Numbered from the stretch's first letter, positions 37,276-45,296 are shown. The stretch: 64,000 nucleotides of DNA from Microbacterium sp. LWH13-1.2 (GCF_038397735.1 NZ_CP151635.1:1426001-1490000), one strand, 5' to 3'. Notes: generated from the letters alone by a model not told the origin. Translations and numbers: made by a program.

Positions 37276-37842
37276 ATGGCACTCGACGCACTCAAGACCG
37301 AGATCGACGGCTACCGAAACAAAGCGATCGGCGAGATCACCCAATATCGGGAGCTTCACGAAAAGCTCAAGAACGACCAGTCCCTGACTCCGCTCGGCAA
37401 GCAGGAAGTCCTCGCCGATGCGCACCGACTCGTCACAGAGTCCGTGGCGAAGATTCAGAAGCAGGAAGAGACCGCGATCGCCACGAAGGCCGAGTCTCTT
37501 CAGCGCTCACTCGTGGCCAGGATCGGAACAAGCGGTGGCGACCTCGTTGCAATGCGAGACGCAGAGGAACGAGCCGACCGCCTCGAGGACGACAAGGACG
37601 CAATGCGAACCATCGAACGAGCGATCCGCTCCGATGATCGTTCCCTCGCGCACGCCGTGATCCGCAAAGCAAACGAGTCGGGCTGGGCTGACGTGGTCGA
37701 CAAGGCAGCTCAGGCGTACCCGTCAGCAGGCGAAGCGATCCGAGATGCGGCAGCACTCCACCGCTACACCAACGACATCCGCGAGGGGTTCGTCCGGGCG
37801 GCCACCTACTCAGTCGGAGACGCACCCCGCTTCCGCGGATGA
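37276..37842 (+). CDS. Predicted helical protein of unknown function (188 residues)
   Basis: An almost entirely alpha-helical, charged protein with long runs such as YRNKAIGEITQYRELHEKLK and AMRDAEERADRLEDDKDAMR that should form coiled coils. AAAGG lies ten bases before the ATG. It ends the left operon and is followed by a hairpin. Helical proteins of this size can be scaffolds or capsid-redirecting factors in phages and satellites. That is only a suggestion; no family is recognised. Confidence 0.6.
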   Translation: MALDALKTEIDGYRNKAIGEITQYRELHEKLKNDQSLTPLGKQEVLADAHRLVTESVAKIQKQEETAIATKAESLQRSLVARIGTSGGDLVAMRDAEERADRLEDDKDAMRTIERAIRSDDRSLAHAVIRKANESGWADVVDKAAQAYPSAGEAIRDAAALHRYTNDIREGFVRAATYSVGDAPRFRG

Positions 37843-37869
37843 CGCCCCCGACCTTTTAGGGGGCCATCT

Positions 37870-37909
37870 GACCGGGGCGAGGCCGACCTAATTGTGCTTC
37901 GCCCCGGTC
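37870..37909. terminator. Hairpin between convergent genes
   Basis: GACCGGGGCGA (37870-37880) pairs with TCGCCCCGGTC (37899-37909). It lies between the end of the rightward 188-residue gene and the end of the leftward 73-residue gene and can serve both. Confidence 0.65.
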
Positions 37910-38129
37910 ACCGCACCCGGGTACGCAGTTCGGCCACCTCGCGCTCGAGCTTCTCCACCACCTTGATGAGCTCCTCGATCGCATTACCGGCATGAGCCAG
38001 GCCAACCGCGAGCATTTTCTCCGGATGAGGGTCAGACCCAATGTTGCCCAGCGTGGTCATCGCCGAGCTGTTGCCCTTGATCGCTCCCGCAACTCCACTG
38101 ACTTGGCTCTTCGCCGATGCAATGCTCAT
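37908..38129 (-). CDS. Small leftward coiled-coil protein (73 residues)
   Basis: The only leftward gene in the left two thirds of the element. From the ATG at 38129 (AGAGGA six bases upstream) it encodes a Gly/Ser-rich start and a C-terminal coiled coil (IEELIKVVEKLEREVAELRT). An ATG five codons earlier lacks a ribosome site. Being opposite to its surroundings, it may be expressed in the integrated state like a lysogenic gene. The family is not recognised. Confidence 0.55.
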   Translation of the reverse strand: MSIASAKSQVSGVAGAIKGNSSAMTTLGNIGSDPHPEKMLAVGLAHAGNAIEELIKVVEKLEREVAELRTRVR

Positions 38130-38227
38130 CAATCGTCCTCTCATAGGGCGCGCGAGTTGCGCGTTGCGGAGACCGTAGCGGCAACCACAGACAACCCGGG
38201 CCGCACCCTCCTCCCCTCCCCATCAAC

Positions 38228-38250
38228 GGCCCTCCCATAGGTAAAGGGCC
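38228..38250 (+). repeat. 23-bp inverted repeat, left copy
   Basis: These 23 bases are the exact reverse complement of 39108-39130. Each copy also has GGCCCT/AGGGCC ends that can form a small hairpin. Together they bracket the terminase small subunit cassette. No transposase lies between them and there is no target duplication outside them. Confidence 0.9.
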
Positions 38251-38319
38251 GATATCTCCCCGAACGCCCAAACGATGGGCCTCTTTGCGGGGGCTGTGAC
38301 AGCAGAAAGTAGGTGATTC

Positions 38320-38658
38320 ATGGCACGTATGCCGAGTGGTCTGGGTAAACCGGGCCAGAAGCTTTGGAAGTCGATTGATCAGCAGTTCGATCTCGCTGAA
38401 CATGAGCGCACGCAGCTCGAGCAGGCTTGTCGAGTCCGCGACACGATCGAGCTCCTTCGGGAGCAGGTGATCAAGGACGGTGTGATGATCCGATCGTCTC
38501 AGGGCGACCGGCTCCACCCGGCGATTGTTGAGGTTCGACAGCAGCAGCTCGCACTCGCGCGGCTCTTGGCGACCTTGAAAGTCCCGGGCCTTGAGGAAGA
38601 TGACCTTCCGTCGAGTCGCCCGGCGCGGGGTGTCTATGCGCTGCGAAGCGCATCGTGA
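38320..38658 (+). CDS. terS: Phage terminase small subunit-like protein
   Basis: A 112-residue protein resembling small terminase subunits of the P27 type. It starts with PSGLGKPGQKLWKSI, has a helical middle (LEQACRVRDTIELLREQV), the phrase GDRLHPAIVEVRQQQLALAR and an Arg-rich tail. Such proteins recognise packaging sites. No large terminase subunit follows, which is unlike an intact phage but is the hallmark of phage-inducible islands, whose small subunit redirects a helper's packaging. AAAGTAGGTG precedes the ATG. Confidence 0.75.
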   Translation: MARMPSGLGKPGQKLWKSIDQQFDLAEHERTQLEQACRVRDTIELLREQVIKDGVMIRSSQGDRLHPAIVEVRQQQLALARLLATLKVPGLEEDDLPSSRPARGVYALRSAS

Positions 38659-38819
38659 GGCGCAAGAAGGCTCCACATGCCGCGGAGACCCCGGTCGACG
38701 TTCTCTTGCGAGCGGTGGCTGCGAGCCGCCGTGCACAGGGTTTGCCTTGGCCTCCGCTGCGCCGGGACGGTCATTCGCGGACGGAGGTGGTCGGGCGTGC
38801 GTCGGAAGAAGCTCGTTGA
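38655..38819 (+). CDS. Small basic protein coupled to the terminase gene (54 residues)
   Basis: A GTG at 38655 overlaps the terminase stop as GTGA, and the frame runs to a TGA at 38819. The product is short and basic (MRRKKAPHAAETPVDVLLRA). It then overlaps the next gene, which begins inside it at 38797. Overlap is the only evidence for expression; the function is unknown. Confidence 0.4.
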   Translation: MRRKKAPHAAETPVDVLLRAVAASRRAQGLPWPPLRRDGHSRTEVVGRASEEAR

Positions 38820-39090
38820 CCGCGATCCGATCATCGCGGAGTCGCTTTCGGCGTCGGCGCTGACGCCGGCTCCGACCGATGACGTGCTTATGCCGTATCC
38901 GCTGAGGAAGAAGGCTTTCGAGCGGTGGCTGGAGAAGCGTTCCTCGTGGGTGGGACTGCGTGAGGCGTACGCGCTCGAGTACGGGTGGCCAGGTGGCGAT
39001 TATGCCCGTCACGTGGAGGAGGACGAGTCGCATCCGATTCCGGCTGCGCCGTTCGATCCGGAGTGGGAGATCCGAAACGGGGATCTATAA
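38797..39090 (+). CDS. Element protein of unknown function (97 residues)
   Basis: GGAGG lies nine bases before the GTG at 38797. The protein is mixed in charge and has the stretch PYPLRKKAFERWLEKRSSWV followed by an acidic tail. A longer frame from 38677 exists but overlaps the coupled small gene and lacks a ribosome site. The family is not recognised. It is the last gene inside the inverted-repeat cassette. Confidence 0.55.
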   Translation: MRRKKLVDRDPIIAESLSASALTPAPTDDVLMPYPLRKKAFERWLEKRSSWVGLREAYALEYGWPGGDYARHVEEDESHPIPAAPFDPEWEIRNGDL

Positions 39091-39107
39091 AACTCCGTGT
39101 GTGAAAA

Positions 39108-39130
39108 GGCCCTTTACCTATGGGAGGGCC
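39108..39130 (-). repeat. 23-bp inverted repeat, right copy
   Basis: Exact reverse complement of 38228-38250. It begins 18 bp after the end of the 97-residue gene, in the gap before the next operon. Confidence 0.9.
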
Positions 39131-39185
39131 TCGCCAGGGGGCGGGAGGGTCCCCACGCCCGTCGTTGTAGAGAGAAGAGAGAGCT

Positions 39186-39353
39186 ATGAATCCGTGGGAA
39201 ATCGTGTCCTGGATTGGAGCGATCGCAGTTGCGGTCGTGATCCTCGTGATGCTGTTTGTGTTCGTGAAGGGCGTGATCAAGCCTTCGAAGAAGCCTGAGC
39301 ATCCGGTTGACCGGCTTGCTCGCAGGCTGGGTGGCGGTGGTGCGAATGAGTGA
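39186..39353 (+). CDS. Small single-pass membrane protein (55 residues)
   Basis: This frame is short but convincing. It has a clear ATG with a GAGAGAAGAGAGAG purine tract upstream, one strong transmembrane helix (IGAIAVAVVILVMLFVFV), then a Lys/Arg-rich cytoplasmic tail, and an 8-bp overlap with the next gene. It could be a holin-like or tail-associated membrane peptide. One helix is too little to decide. Confidence 0.55.
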   Translation: MNPWEIVSWIGAIAVAVVILVMLFVFVKGVIKPSKKPEHPVDRLARRLGGGGANE

Positions 39354-39576
39354 TGAGGATCTCGCACTGCAGGTCGCGGCGAAGATGCTCTTGGCCAAGC
39401 CGGGTCAACGTGAAGACGTGATGCGGGCAGAGATCCCGCTCGACCGCTTCGCTCGAGTGTTGCCGCTGCTCCCGGTGATGATGGCCCGGTTCTTCGACGG
39501 GTTCACCGAGAACAAGCAACTCCGGCTGGGTATGCAGGGAATCCTGCGCACCTACCTGCAGCAAAGTACGAAGTAG
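39346..39576 (+). CDS. Small protein in the tail-chaperone position (76 residues)
   Basis: It overlaps the small membrane gene by 8 bp and lies just before the tape measure gene, where siphophages keep tail assembly chaperones. The sequence is helical (LALQVAAKMLLAKPG, RFARVLPLLPVMMARFFDGF). I see no second frame or slippery site that would give the usual frameshifted partner, so the chaperone call is weak. Confidence 0.5.
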   Translation: MSDEDLALQVAAKMLLAKPGQREDVMRAEIPLDRFARVLPLLPVMMARFFDGFTENKQLRLGMQGILRTYLQQSTK

Positions 39577-39602
39577 AGCAGAAGAAACACAGCACTACCT
39601 AG

Positions 39603-39631
39603 GGTGCCCTGGTCCACGTGGCCGGGGCACC
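39603..39631 (+). terminator. Hairpin upstream of the tape measure gene
   Basis: GGTGCCC (39603-39609) pairs with GGGCACC (39625-39631), followed by a T-rich stretch (CTTGTCGTTTT). It may end the preceding small operon or reduce read-through into the tape measure gene. Confidence 0.5.
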
Positions 39632-39701
39632 TTGTCGTTTTCAAACGGGGGGATGTCGCCTACCTCCGCGAAGGCCCGATCGGGTCGTTTGGGGGTGCCG
39701 G

Positions 39702-41927
39702 ATGGCACAGGAAATTGGTGTGGCGTACGTGAGCCTGCTCCCGTCTGGGACCGGGTTCTCGAAAGCAGTAGACAAGGAAGCAACCTCGGCGTTCGGGAAC
39801 GCGGAGAAGCGGTCAAAGGGATTCTTCTCGTCGCTCGCGAGTGGCATCGGGAAGGTGGTCGGCGGCGTTGGGGTGCTCGCCGGCACAGTGGGGGCCATCG
39901 CTCTCACGGGCGGTATTTCGCGTGCTTTGAATATTGAGGATGCGACGGCGAAGCTGAAGGGTTTGGGTCACGATACCCAGACCGTTCAGGCGATCATGCA
40001 GGATGCTCTCGCGTCGGTGAAGGGTACGGCGTTTGGTTTGGATGCTGCGGCTACGACTGCGGCTTCTGCGGTGGCTGCGGGTATCAAGCCGGGTCAGGAG
40101 CTTGAGCGGTATCTGCGGTTGACGGCTGATGCGGCGACGATCGCTGGCACGTCGATGGGTGAGATGGGCGACATCATCAACCAGGTGACCTCTAAGGGTT
40201 ACGCGGGGATGGAGAACCTGAATCGTCTGACTGAGCGTGGTATTCCGATCATGCAGTGGCTGCAGAAGGAGTATGGCGTCACTGCGGATGAGTTGCAGAA
40301 GATGGTGTCTCGTGGCGAGGTGGATGCGGAGACGTTCCGCCGCGCGATTGAGAACAACATTGGTGGTGCGGCTCTCGAGTCCGGTAACACAACACGTGGC
40401 GCGTTCTCGAACATGGGCGCAGCTCTGTCTCGGCTCGGTGAAGCCTTCGCCGGTCCCGGCCTGGGACTCGCGCGGGACTTCTTCAACGAGCTGACGACGA
40501 TCGCGGACGGAATCACCGCCCGCGTGCAGCCCGTCGTCGAAAAGCTGCAATGGACGATCGACGGGATCGACTTTCAATTCGCGGAAGGAGCGCTGAACGG
40601 TCTCGACCGACTCGTCTCAGGCTTCGGTGACCTCAAGGACACGTTCAAGGGCTTCGACGGGCTCACGCCCGTCTTTACAGCTCTCGCGGGTGCCATGGCG
40701 CCTCTGCTGGCCACGCTCCCGATCATTGGACGGTTCCTGCCGGTGATCTCCGGACCCGTGGGTGCAGTGATCGGCCTGCTCGTCGGCATGTTCATCGAGT
40801 CGGAAGCACTGCAGAGCTCGGTGATGGGGCTGGGTGAGACCTTCAAACCGCTTCTCCAAGTGCTTCAGGAGCTCGGAGCGAAGATCGGCCCCGTGCTGTC
40901 AGACGTCCTCGCAGAGATGGGCGACCAGCTCGCGGAAATCGTCCCACTCCTTGCAGAAGCTCTTGTTGATGCCCTCGTCGAGTTGGCGCCCCCGCTGACG
41001 GATCTGGTGCTGGCTCTCCTGCCACTCATCCCGCCACTGATCCAGCTAGTGGTCGACATCCTGCCGCTTCTCACCGATGCGCTGAAGTTCCTGATCCCGA
41101 TCCTCGTTCCGATCGTCCAGGGCATCGCGGAGCTGTACAACGTGTTCGTGCAGCTCGTCAGCTTCTTGTCTGGAAACAAGACCTTCGACGAGATGACCAG
41201 CTCCCTGGAAGCGACAGGCGGGCCGATCATGGACATGGCGCGAGCGGTCACCGATTGGCTGATGCCTGCGCTCAACTGGCTCACCGAGACGGTCTCGCAG
41301 GTAGTCGCGTCTTGGAACTCCGGCTGGTCACAGATCGGCGCGTTCTTCTCCGGTGCAGTGCAGAACATCCTCAACATCGGACAGATGATCTGGACTGCGC
41401 TGCCGGACGGAATCCGCACGGGTATCGAATCAGCAGTGACGATCTTCGCTTCGCTCCCAAACCGCATTCAGGCGATCCTGTCTGGGGCGGGCGCGTGGCT
41501 CGTCAGCTCCGGTCGTGCGCTCATGCAGGGCTTCATTGACGGCATCAAAAGCATGGTGGGCAGTGTCGGATCCGCCATCAACGGTGTCCTCGACTGGGCG
41601 TCCGGGTTCTTCCCGCACTCGCCCGCCAAGCGGGGAACATTCGCTGGTTCTGGGTGGACCGCCGTGGAGGATGGCGGCGCCTCCCTGATGGAGCAGTTCG
41701 CGTTCGGTGCCGAGTCCTACCGACCCGAGATCTCGTTCACCAACATGAGCAGTCTGATCGGGGCCGCTTCGACGTCACCATCCGGCCTTGCGGCTGGTGA
41801 CAGTATGCGACTGGTCGTGGACGGGTACGAGTTCAACGCCTATGTCGATGACCGTGCGGAAGGGCGCGTGCAGAACTACTCGCGGGACTTCTCGCAGACC
41901 ATTCGCCGCGGCGTGCGGACGGTCTGA
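39702..41927 (+). CDS. Phage tail tape measure protein
   Basis: A 741-residue protein from the ATG at 39702 (GGGGGT upstream). It follows the tape measure layout: an N-terminal TMP domain (SLLPSGTGFSKAVDKE, then QVTSKGYAGMENLNRLTERG), a Gly/Ala-rich region, long hydrophobic helices in the middle (PLTDLVLALLPLIPPLIQL and similar), and the C-terminal DWASGFFPHSPAKRG segment found in many TMPs. It sets tail length in siphophages. By the usual rule of about 0.15 nm per residue it would match a tail of about 110 nm. The gene is intact, yet no tail tube, tail-tip or baseplate gene accompanies it. Confidence 0.92.
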   Translation: MAQEIGVAYVSLLPSGTGFSKAVDKEATSAFGNAEKRSKGFFSSLASGIGKVVGGVGVLAGTVGAIALTGGISRALNIEDATAKLKGLGHDTQTVQAIMQDALASVKGTAFGLDAAATTAASAVAAGIKPGQELERYLRLTADAATIAGTSMGEMGDIINQVTSKGYAGMENLNRLTERGIPIMQWLQKEYGVTADELQKMVSRGEVDAETFRRAIENNIGGAALESGNTTRGAFSNMGAALSRLGEAFAGPGLGLARDFFNELTTIADGITARVQPVVEKLQWTIDGIDFQFAEGALNGLDRLVSGFGDLKDTFKGFDGLTPVFTALAGAMAPLLATLPIIGRFLPVISGPVGAVIGLLVGMFIESEALQSSVMGLGETFKPLLQVLQELGAKIGPVLSDVLAEMGDQLAEIVPLLAEALVDALVELAPPLTDLVLALLPLIPPLIQLVVDILPLLTDALKFLIPILVPIVQGIAELYNVFVQLVSFLSGNKTFDEMTSSLEATGGPIMDMARAVTDWLMPALNWLTETVSQVVASWNSGWSQIGAFFSGAVQNILNIGQMIWTALPDGIRTGIESAVTIFASLPNRIQAILSGAGAWLVSSGRALMQGFIDGIKSMVGSVGSAINGVLDWASGFFPHSPAKRGTFAGSGWTAVEDGGASLMEQFAFGAESYRPEISFTNMSSLIGAASTSPSGLAAGDSMRLVVDGYEFNAYVDDRAEGRVQNYSRDFSQTIRRGVRTV

Positions 41928-41930
41928 CAG

Positions 41931-41969
41931 GAAAGGCCCCGTCTCAGATTCAGCTAGACGGGGCCTTTC
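41931..41969. terminator. Strong bidirectional terminator after the tape measure gene
   Basis: GAAAGGCCCCGTCT (41931-41944) and AGACGGGGCCTTTC (41956-41969) form a perfect 14-bp stem with an 11-base loop and T/A ends on both sides. It separates the rightward phage-like genes from the leftward cargo. Confidence 0.9.
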
Positions 41970-41974
41970 GGCAA

Positions 41975-42373
41975 TCAGAACAGATTCAACCAAGCAGAGA
42001 AGATCGTTCCAATGCCGAAGATCCACAAGTACAAGCTGCCCGCGTCGGCGACGTCTCCAGCGAGACGCTCGGATGCTCGAAGCTCCTTGATTCCAGCGGC
42101 TTTCGGATTGATCGACAGGCCATCGGTGTAAACCCGGATCTGACGCTCCCGAATCCTCGCGATCTCCTTAAGCCCTCCCATCAAGATCGCGAGAACTCCC
42201 AGCCCCACGGCGTAGGTCTTCGCTTCAACGCTGCCCTTCTCGGGTCCGAACACGAGCAACGCGGTGAGCCCGAGGAACACAACGGCGATGATGACGACCA
42301 CCAACGTCGTCTTCTTGATCTGCTTCTTGACCGCGTCCGTCAAGTTTGTATTCGCATGCATGCGCACGAGCAT
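41975..42373 (-). CDS. Small membrane protein of unknown function (132 residues)
   Basis: Three hydrophobic segments are visible: TTLVVVIIAVVFLGLTALLV, YAVGLGVLAILMGGL and LYLWIFGIGTIFSAW. A charged cytoplasmic stretch (IARIRERQIRVYTDGLS) lies between the second and third. The start is uncertain: ATGs at 42373 and 42361 both lack a clear ribosome site, and the frame extends to 42451. No family is recognised. It is the last gene of a leftward cargo group. Confidence 0.55.
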   Translation of the reverse strand: MLVRMHANTNLTDAVKKQIKKTTLVVVIIAVVFLGLTALLVFGPEKGSVEAKTYAVGLGVLAILMGGLKEIARIRERQIRVYTDGLSINPKAAGIKELRASERLAGDVADAGSLYLWIFGIGTIFSAWLNLF

Positions 42374-42534
42374 ATCTAACTGAATCCGCTGATAAACGTG
42401 GAAGGAAGCATGAAGCCCAGTTGATCGTGGCCCACCATCCAGAGAAGCCATTCCACAGTTCTTCCATCACGTCTCGGAGCAGAGCGAGAGATCGCTCGCA
42501 GTCGGCGATGATGCGGCGAACGGACCGCGAGGGG

Positions 42535-43785
42535 CTACAAACTAAGATCCTTGACCGCTTTAGCCGTGTCAGCGACAGTCTTGATGTCAGCCAAGTCAAT
42601 GCGGAACGTCGTCACCTTCTCATCTGATCGTCTGCCCTGCGGTTCAGGAGAAGACGCAAAGATTCGTTCGCCGAGCATCCTCCGGAACGCGGTGGCTTCG
42701 GTCTCAGACATACCTTCCGTGAACGGTTCGAGCGCGAGAAGATCGAGAGCGCGGTAGTTCGCTTCGATTGCGTTGCGCTGCCGCTTCCCTGCTTCTCGGA
42801 AACAGAACCCGGAGAATGCGATAGCCGTGACCGAGAGACCAGTTTTGAGAAGCGTGACCGTCAGGTCCGGCGCCTCGTTAAGCCGGGCGATCTCTCGGAG
42901 CTCGAGTCCGAGGTAGGCGAGGGTAGCGATGACTGCAAGGCTCCCGGCTGCAATCCAAAGCCGGTAAGCGAAACGTTCTCGCCGGGCAAACTTGTCGTAC
43001 CCACCAGCTCGCGCCTGGTCGCCAACGCGTTGAACTAGCTGCTGGCCAAGTTCAGCGTCCTTCGCCAGAGAGGTGATGGACTTCTCAGCCCGAGCCTCCA
43101 GTTCGTCTCGTTGACTCTGAGCAAGCGAAGATACCTGTTCTCGTTGCTTGCCGGCGTCGATCTCAATCTTGCGGAGAGTGTCACTGTGCGTCGCGTTCCA
43201 CTCATCGGTGATCACTGTCTGTTCGGAAACAAACCTGTCGATCGTCGACTGCGCCTCGGCTGCGATGCTCTGCGCCATCTGGGTCGCCGCGGAGGATGCT
43301 TGAAGAGCAGCTTGCGCCTCACTGTGCGCCAACTCGGCGTCTGCCTGAAGAGCTTGCAGCGATGACTCTGCTGTCTCGACATAGTTGCGCGCCGCGTCGA
43401 TGACCTGAACCGAGCGAGACGGGTTAGGGAGAGCCGGCCAGAATCCTCTGCTGAGCTCCCCCAGAATCTGATCGCAGAGTGCGTCGATTTGAGTAACCGT
43501 GTTCGGAGCCATAGCCCCCGACTGATCCCACCCCTGCACCTGACTTTCTAGCGCCTGAACGAGGTTGTGGAACATGGCGGCCTGATTAAGTCGTTGGCTC
43601 GGAAACAAGTCGGGCGAGACGTTACCAAACGCGCTCAGGTACTGCATGACGTTCTTGGCTCGAGCGGTAGTCGCTCGATCGATGTCACTCAGCGGACGAG
43701 TTCGGCGTAGTTCGTTCTTCACATCGTCGACGGCATCCCAAAGAGGGTGGCGCTTGAAGGCATCGATGTCTTCGGGCGAGGTCAT
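42535..43785 (-). CDS. Coiled-coil membrane protein of unknown function (416 residues)
   Basis: Residues 1-130 are a soluble domain. Residues of about 140-275 form a long coiled coil (SSLQALQADAELAHSEAQAA, then REQVSSLAQSQRDELEARAE). Two transmembrane helices follow (LWIAAGSLAVIATLAYLGL and LLKTGLSVTAIAFSGFCF), and a C-terminal cytoplasmic region ends in KAVKDLSL. The ATG at 43785 is eight bases after TAGGGT. It starts 4 bp after the stop of the 119-residue gene, so the two form an operon. Membrane-tethered coiled-coil proteins are frequent in phage-defence cargo, but this one matches no family I know. Confidence 0.65.
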   Translation of the reverse strand: MTSPEDIDAFKRHPLWDAVDDVKNELRRTRPLSDIDRATTARAKNVMQYLSAFGNVSPDLFPSQRLNQAAMFHNLVQALESQVQGWDQSGAMAPNTVTQIDALCDQILGELSRGFWPALPNPSRSVQVIDAARNYVETAESSLQALQADAELAHSEAQAALQASSAATQMAQSIAAEAQSTIDRFVSEQTVITDEWNATHSDTLRKIEIDAGKQREQVSSLAQSQRDELEARAEKSITSLAKDAELGQQLVQRVGDQARAGGYDKFARRERFAYRLWIAAGSLAVIATLAYLGLELREIARLNEAPDLTVTLLKTGLSVTAIAFSGFCFREAGKRQRNAIEANYRALDLLALEPFTEGMSETEATAFRRMLGERIFASSPEPQGRRSDEKVTTFRIDLADIKTVADTAKAVKDLSL

Positions 43786-43789
43786 AACC

Positions 43790-44149
43790 TCAGACCCTAG
43801 CGGCCTCAGGCCCGGCACAAAGAGTTTCGCACCAATCGTCTTGGGACGAGACTGCGTTGCCCCATACCCAGCAGCGAAACACCCGGTCGCCGGCCTTGAA
43901 CTCAATTCCTGCTGCAAGCGTCGTCGACCGCACGACTTTCGCGTCTACACAGATGGGCTCTGGGCCGAACCTCACCCATGCGCGCACCCTACGTTGGGCG
44001 GCATGCGGATAGACCGTGACTGGCGTATCGCGTAGAGCCAACTCGCGGTCAGACAGCGATTGCAGCGGCCCAGACCTCGCCGCCGAGAGGATCGCCTGGT
44101 GTTGTGCCTGCATGTCGTAGTACGGGGCCAACCGCTTACTCGTCCCCAT
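43790..44149 (-). CDS. Cargo protein of unknown function (119 residues)
   Basis: Read from the ATG at 44149, with GGAAGG eight bases upstream; a longer frame to 44278 overlaps the divergent promoter. The N-terminal half is helical (YYDMQAQHQAILSAARS). The C-terminal half is beta-rich (RRVRAWVRFGPEPICVDAKV, VFRCWVWGNAV). It is co-transcribed with the coiled-coil membrane protein gene. No family is recognised. Confidence 0.6.
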   Translation of the reverse strand: MGTSKRLAPYYDMQAQHQAILSAARSGPLQSLSDRELALRDTPVTVYPHAAQRRVRAWVRFGPEPICVDAKVVRSTTLAAGIEFKAGDRVFRCWVWGNAVSSQDDWCETLCAGPEAARV

Positions 44150-44219
44150 GCCGGCATCCCTTCCTCCGGCCTCAACCCAGGGTAGCAAGACTCGAACCTC
44201 TGTTCTAGAGTCTTTACCC

Positions 44220-44480
44220 ATGGAAGCCGTAACTGTCGAACACCCCACAACCCTATGGATGGTCAACGACATCCCCACGAGGATGGTCTACGCGGGCCAA
44301 CGATGGCGCATCACGGACACGCCCACACGGTTGCGCCACTCAGTGTGGACCGCGCCCCTCGAGCCCCACACGGGTCTCTACGGCTGGCGATTCCAAGGAA
44401 CCAACGAGGACGGCCTATCACTCGTTTTCGACGTCTACAAGGGCCAGAACGGCTGGCACGTACACCGCACCTACGACTAG
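44220..44480 (+). CDS. Small beta-rich protein, DUF6504-like (86 residues)
   Basis: The ATG at 44220 lies eight bases after TAGAGT, so the transcript is probably leaderless. The pattern of an N-terminal strand, VYAGQRWRITD, a tryptophan-rich middle and a final FDVYKGQNGWHVHRTYD resembles the DUF6504 proteins found in actinobacteria, some of which accompany DNA polymerase IV-like genes. The match is from memory of the motif order and is not strong. It is divergent from the 119-residue gene. Confidence 0.5.
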   Translation: MEAVTVEHPTTLWMVNDIPTRMVYAGQRWRITDTPTRLRHSVWTAPLEPHTGLYGWRFQGTNEDGLSLVFDVYKGQNGWHVHRTYD

Positions 44481-44496
44481 GCGGTACGGTCACAGC

Positions 44497-44979
44497 ATGA
44501 GTGTCATCGGGCTGATCGCCATCATCTTGTACGTGCTGGGTCTCGCTCTGACCGGGTGGGGACTCTTTAGCGCCGTCGTGACCACGCAGCGCGACATCAT
44601 TCGGTCGAAGGATCGTCTCGCCACTCTCAAGAACCTGGAAGCACGTCAACATGCCGAATCCCGCGAGCTCAGCGAGCAGCAGGCTCAGGACTGGCGCGAC
44701 ATCGTCTCAGCCGCCACGACCCCCGTTCCAGACCAGGCTCGGAAGGATTGGGATGACAGGTGGTCTGCAAGATTCGCCGTTATGCATGCGCGTCAGGACC
44801 AAGAGTTTGCCGAACTCGACTCAACGAGAGCGACTCTCGACAACCTGCCGCACCTCGCTCAGTTCGAGAGCCAATGGCTTCTTCAGAGGATCTTGGACTC
44901 CAACCGGGGAAACCTCGTCCTACTTGGTAGCGGTCTCGTCGTCACTACGATCGGGAGTATCGCGTCCGTCTTTGCCTAG
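44497..44979 (+). CDS. Two-helix membrane protein with cytoplasmic coiled coil (160 residues)
   Basis: An N-terminal membrane helix (LIAIILYVLGLALTGWGLFS), a charged helical middle of about 95 residues and a C-terminal helix (GNLVLLGSGLVVTTIGSIAS) give a hairpin topology. The ATG is six bases after TACGGT, so it is probably leaderless. It lies 16 bp after the preceding gene. Its stop overlaps the convergent HicB-like gene by 4 bp. The function is unknown. Confidence 0.55.
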   Translation: MSVIGLIAIILYVLGLALTGWGLFSAVVTTQRDIIRSKDRLATLKNLEARQHAESRELSEQQAQDWRDIVSAATTPVPDQARKDWDDRWSARFAVMHARQDQEFAELDSTRATLDNLPHLAQFESQWLLQRILDSNRGNLVLLGSGLVVTTIGSIASVFA

Positions 44980-45296
44980 TCGCTGAAGACGGTTACGGCG
45001 ACGTCGAACGAGTCCGTAGTCACATCGAGAGCGATGGCAATGTAGTCGCGTGCCATCGCTGGGATCTCCTCACGCGTACGTGCCTGAGTTGCGCCGTCGA
45101 TTTGTGGGATACGGATAAACCACAACTGACCGTCGCGCTTTGCTGTCACCTCGTAGACGTACTTCGCGGTCATCAGAATCTCGAAGTTCGCGTCGCCGCC
45201 TGACCCCGACCCGGTTCCTTGAGACCGATATCCGTCCGGCAGTTCCTCTACTACTTCATCGGCCCGCGGACCGCCGACTAGCCTGTACTTCACCAT
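44976..45296 (-). CDS. HicB-like antitoxin-fold protein
   Basis: A 106-residue protein. Its C-terminal 60 residues (YEVTAKRDGQLWFIRIPQID, then ARTREEIPAMARDYIAI) match the HicB antitoxin fold with its degraded RNase H-like sheet and helix. The N-terminal 40 residues (VGGPRADEVVEELPDGYRSQ) are an unusual extension. No HicA toxin gene lies next to it, so it is an orphan or works with an unknown partner. The ATG is at 45296. Confidence 0.6.
   Translation of the reverse strand: MVKYRLVGGPRADEVVEELPDGYRSQGTGSGSGGDANFEILMTAKYVYEVTAKRDGQLWFIRIPQIDGATQARTREEIPAMARDYIAIALDVTTDSFDVAVTVFSD

Noticed and set aside
38228-39130. Inverted repeats considered as ends of an insertion sequence
   Set aside because: No transposase lies between them and the flanking bases show no target duplication.
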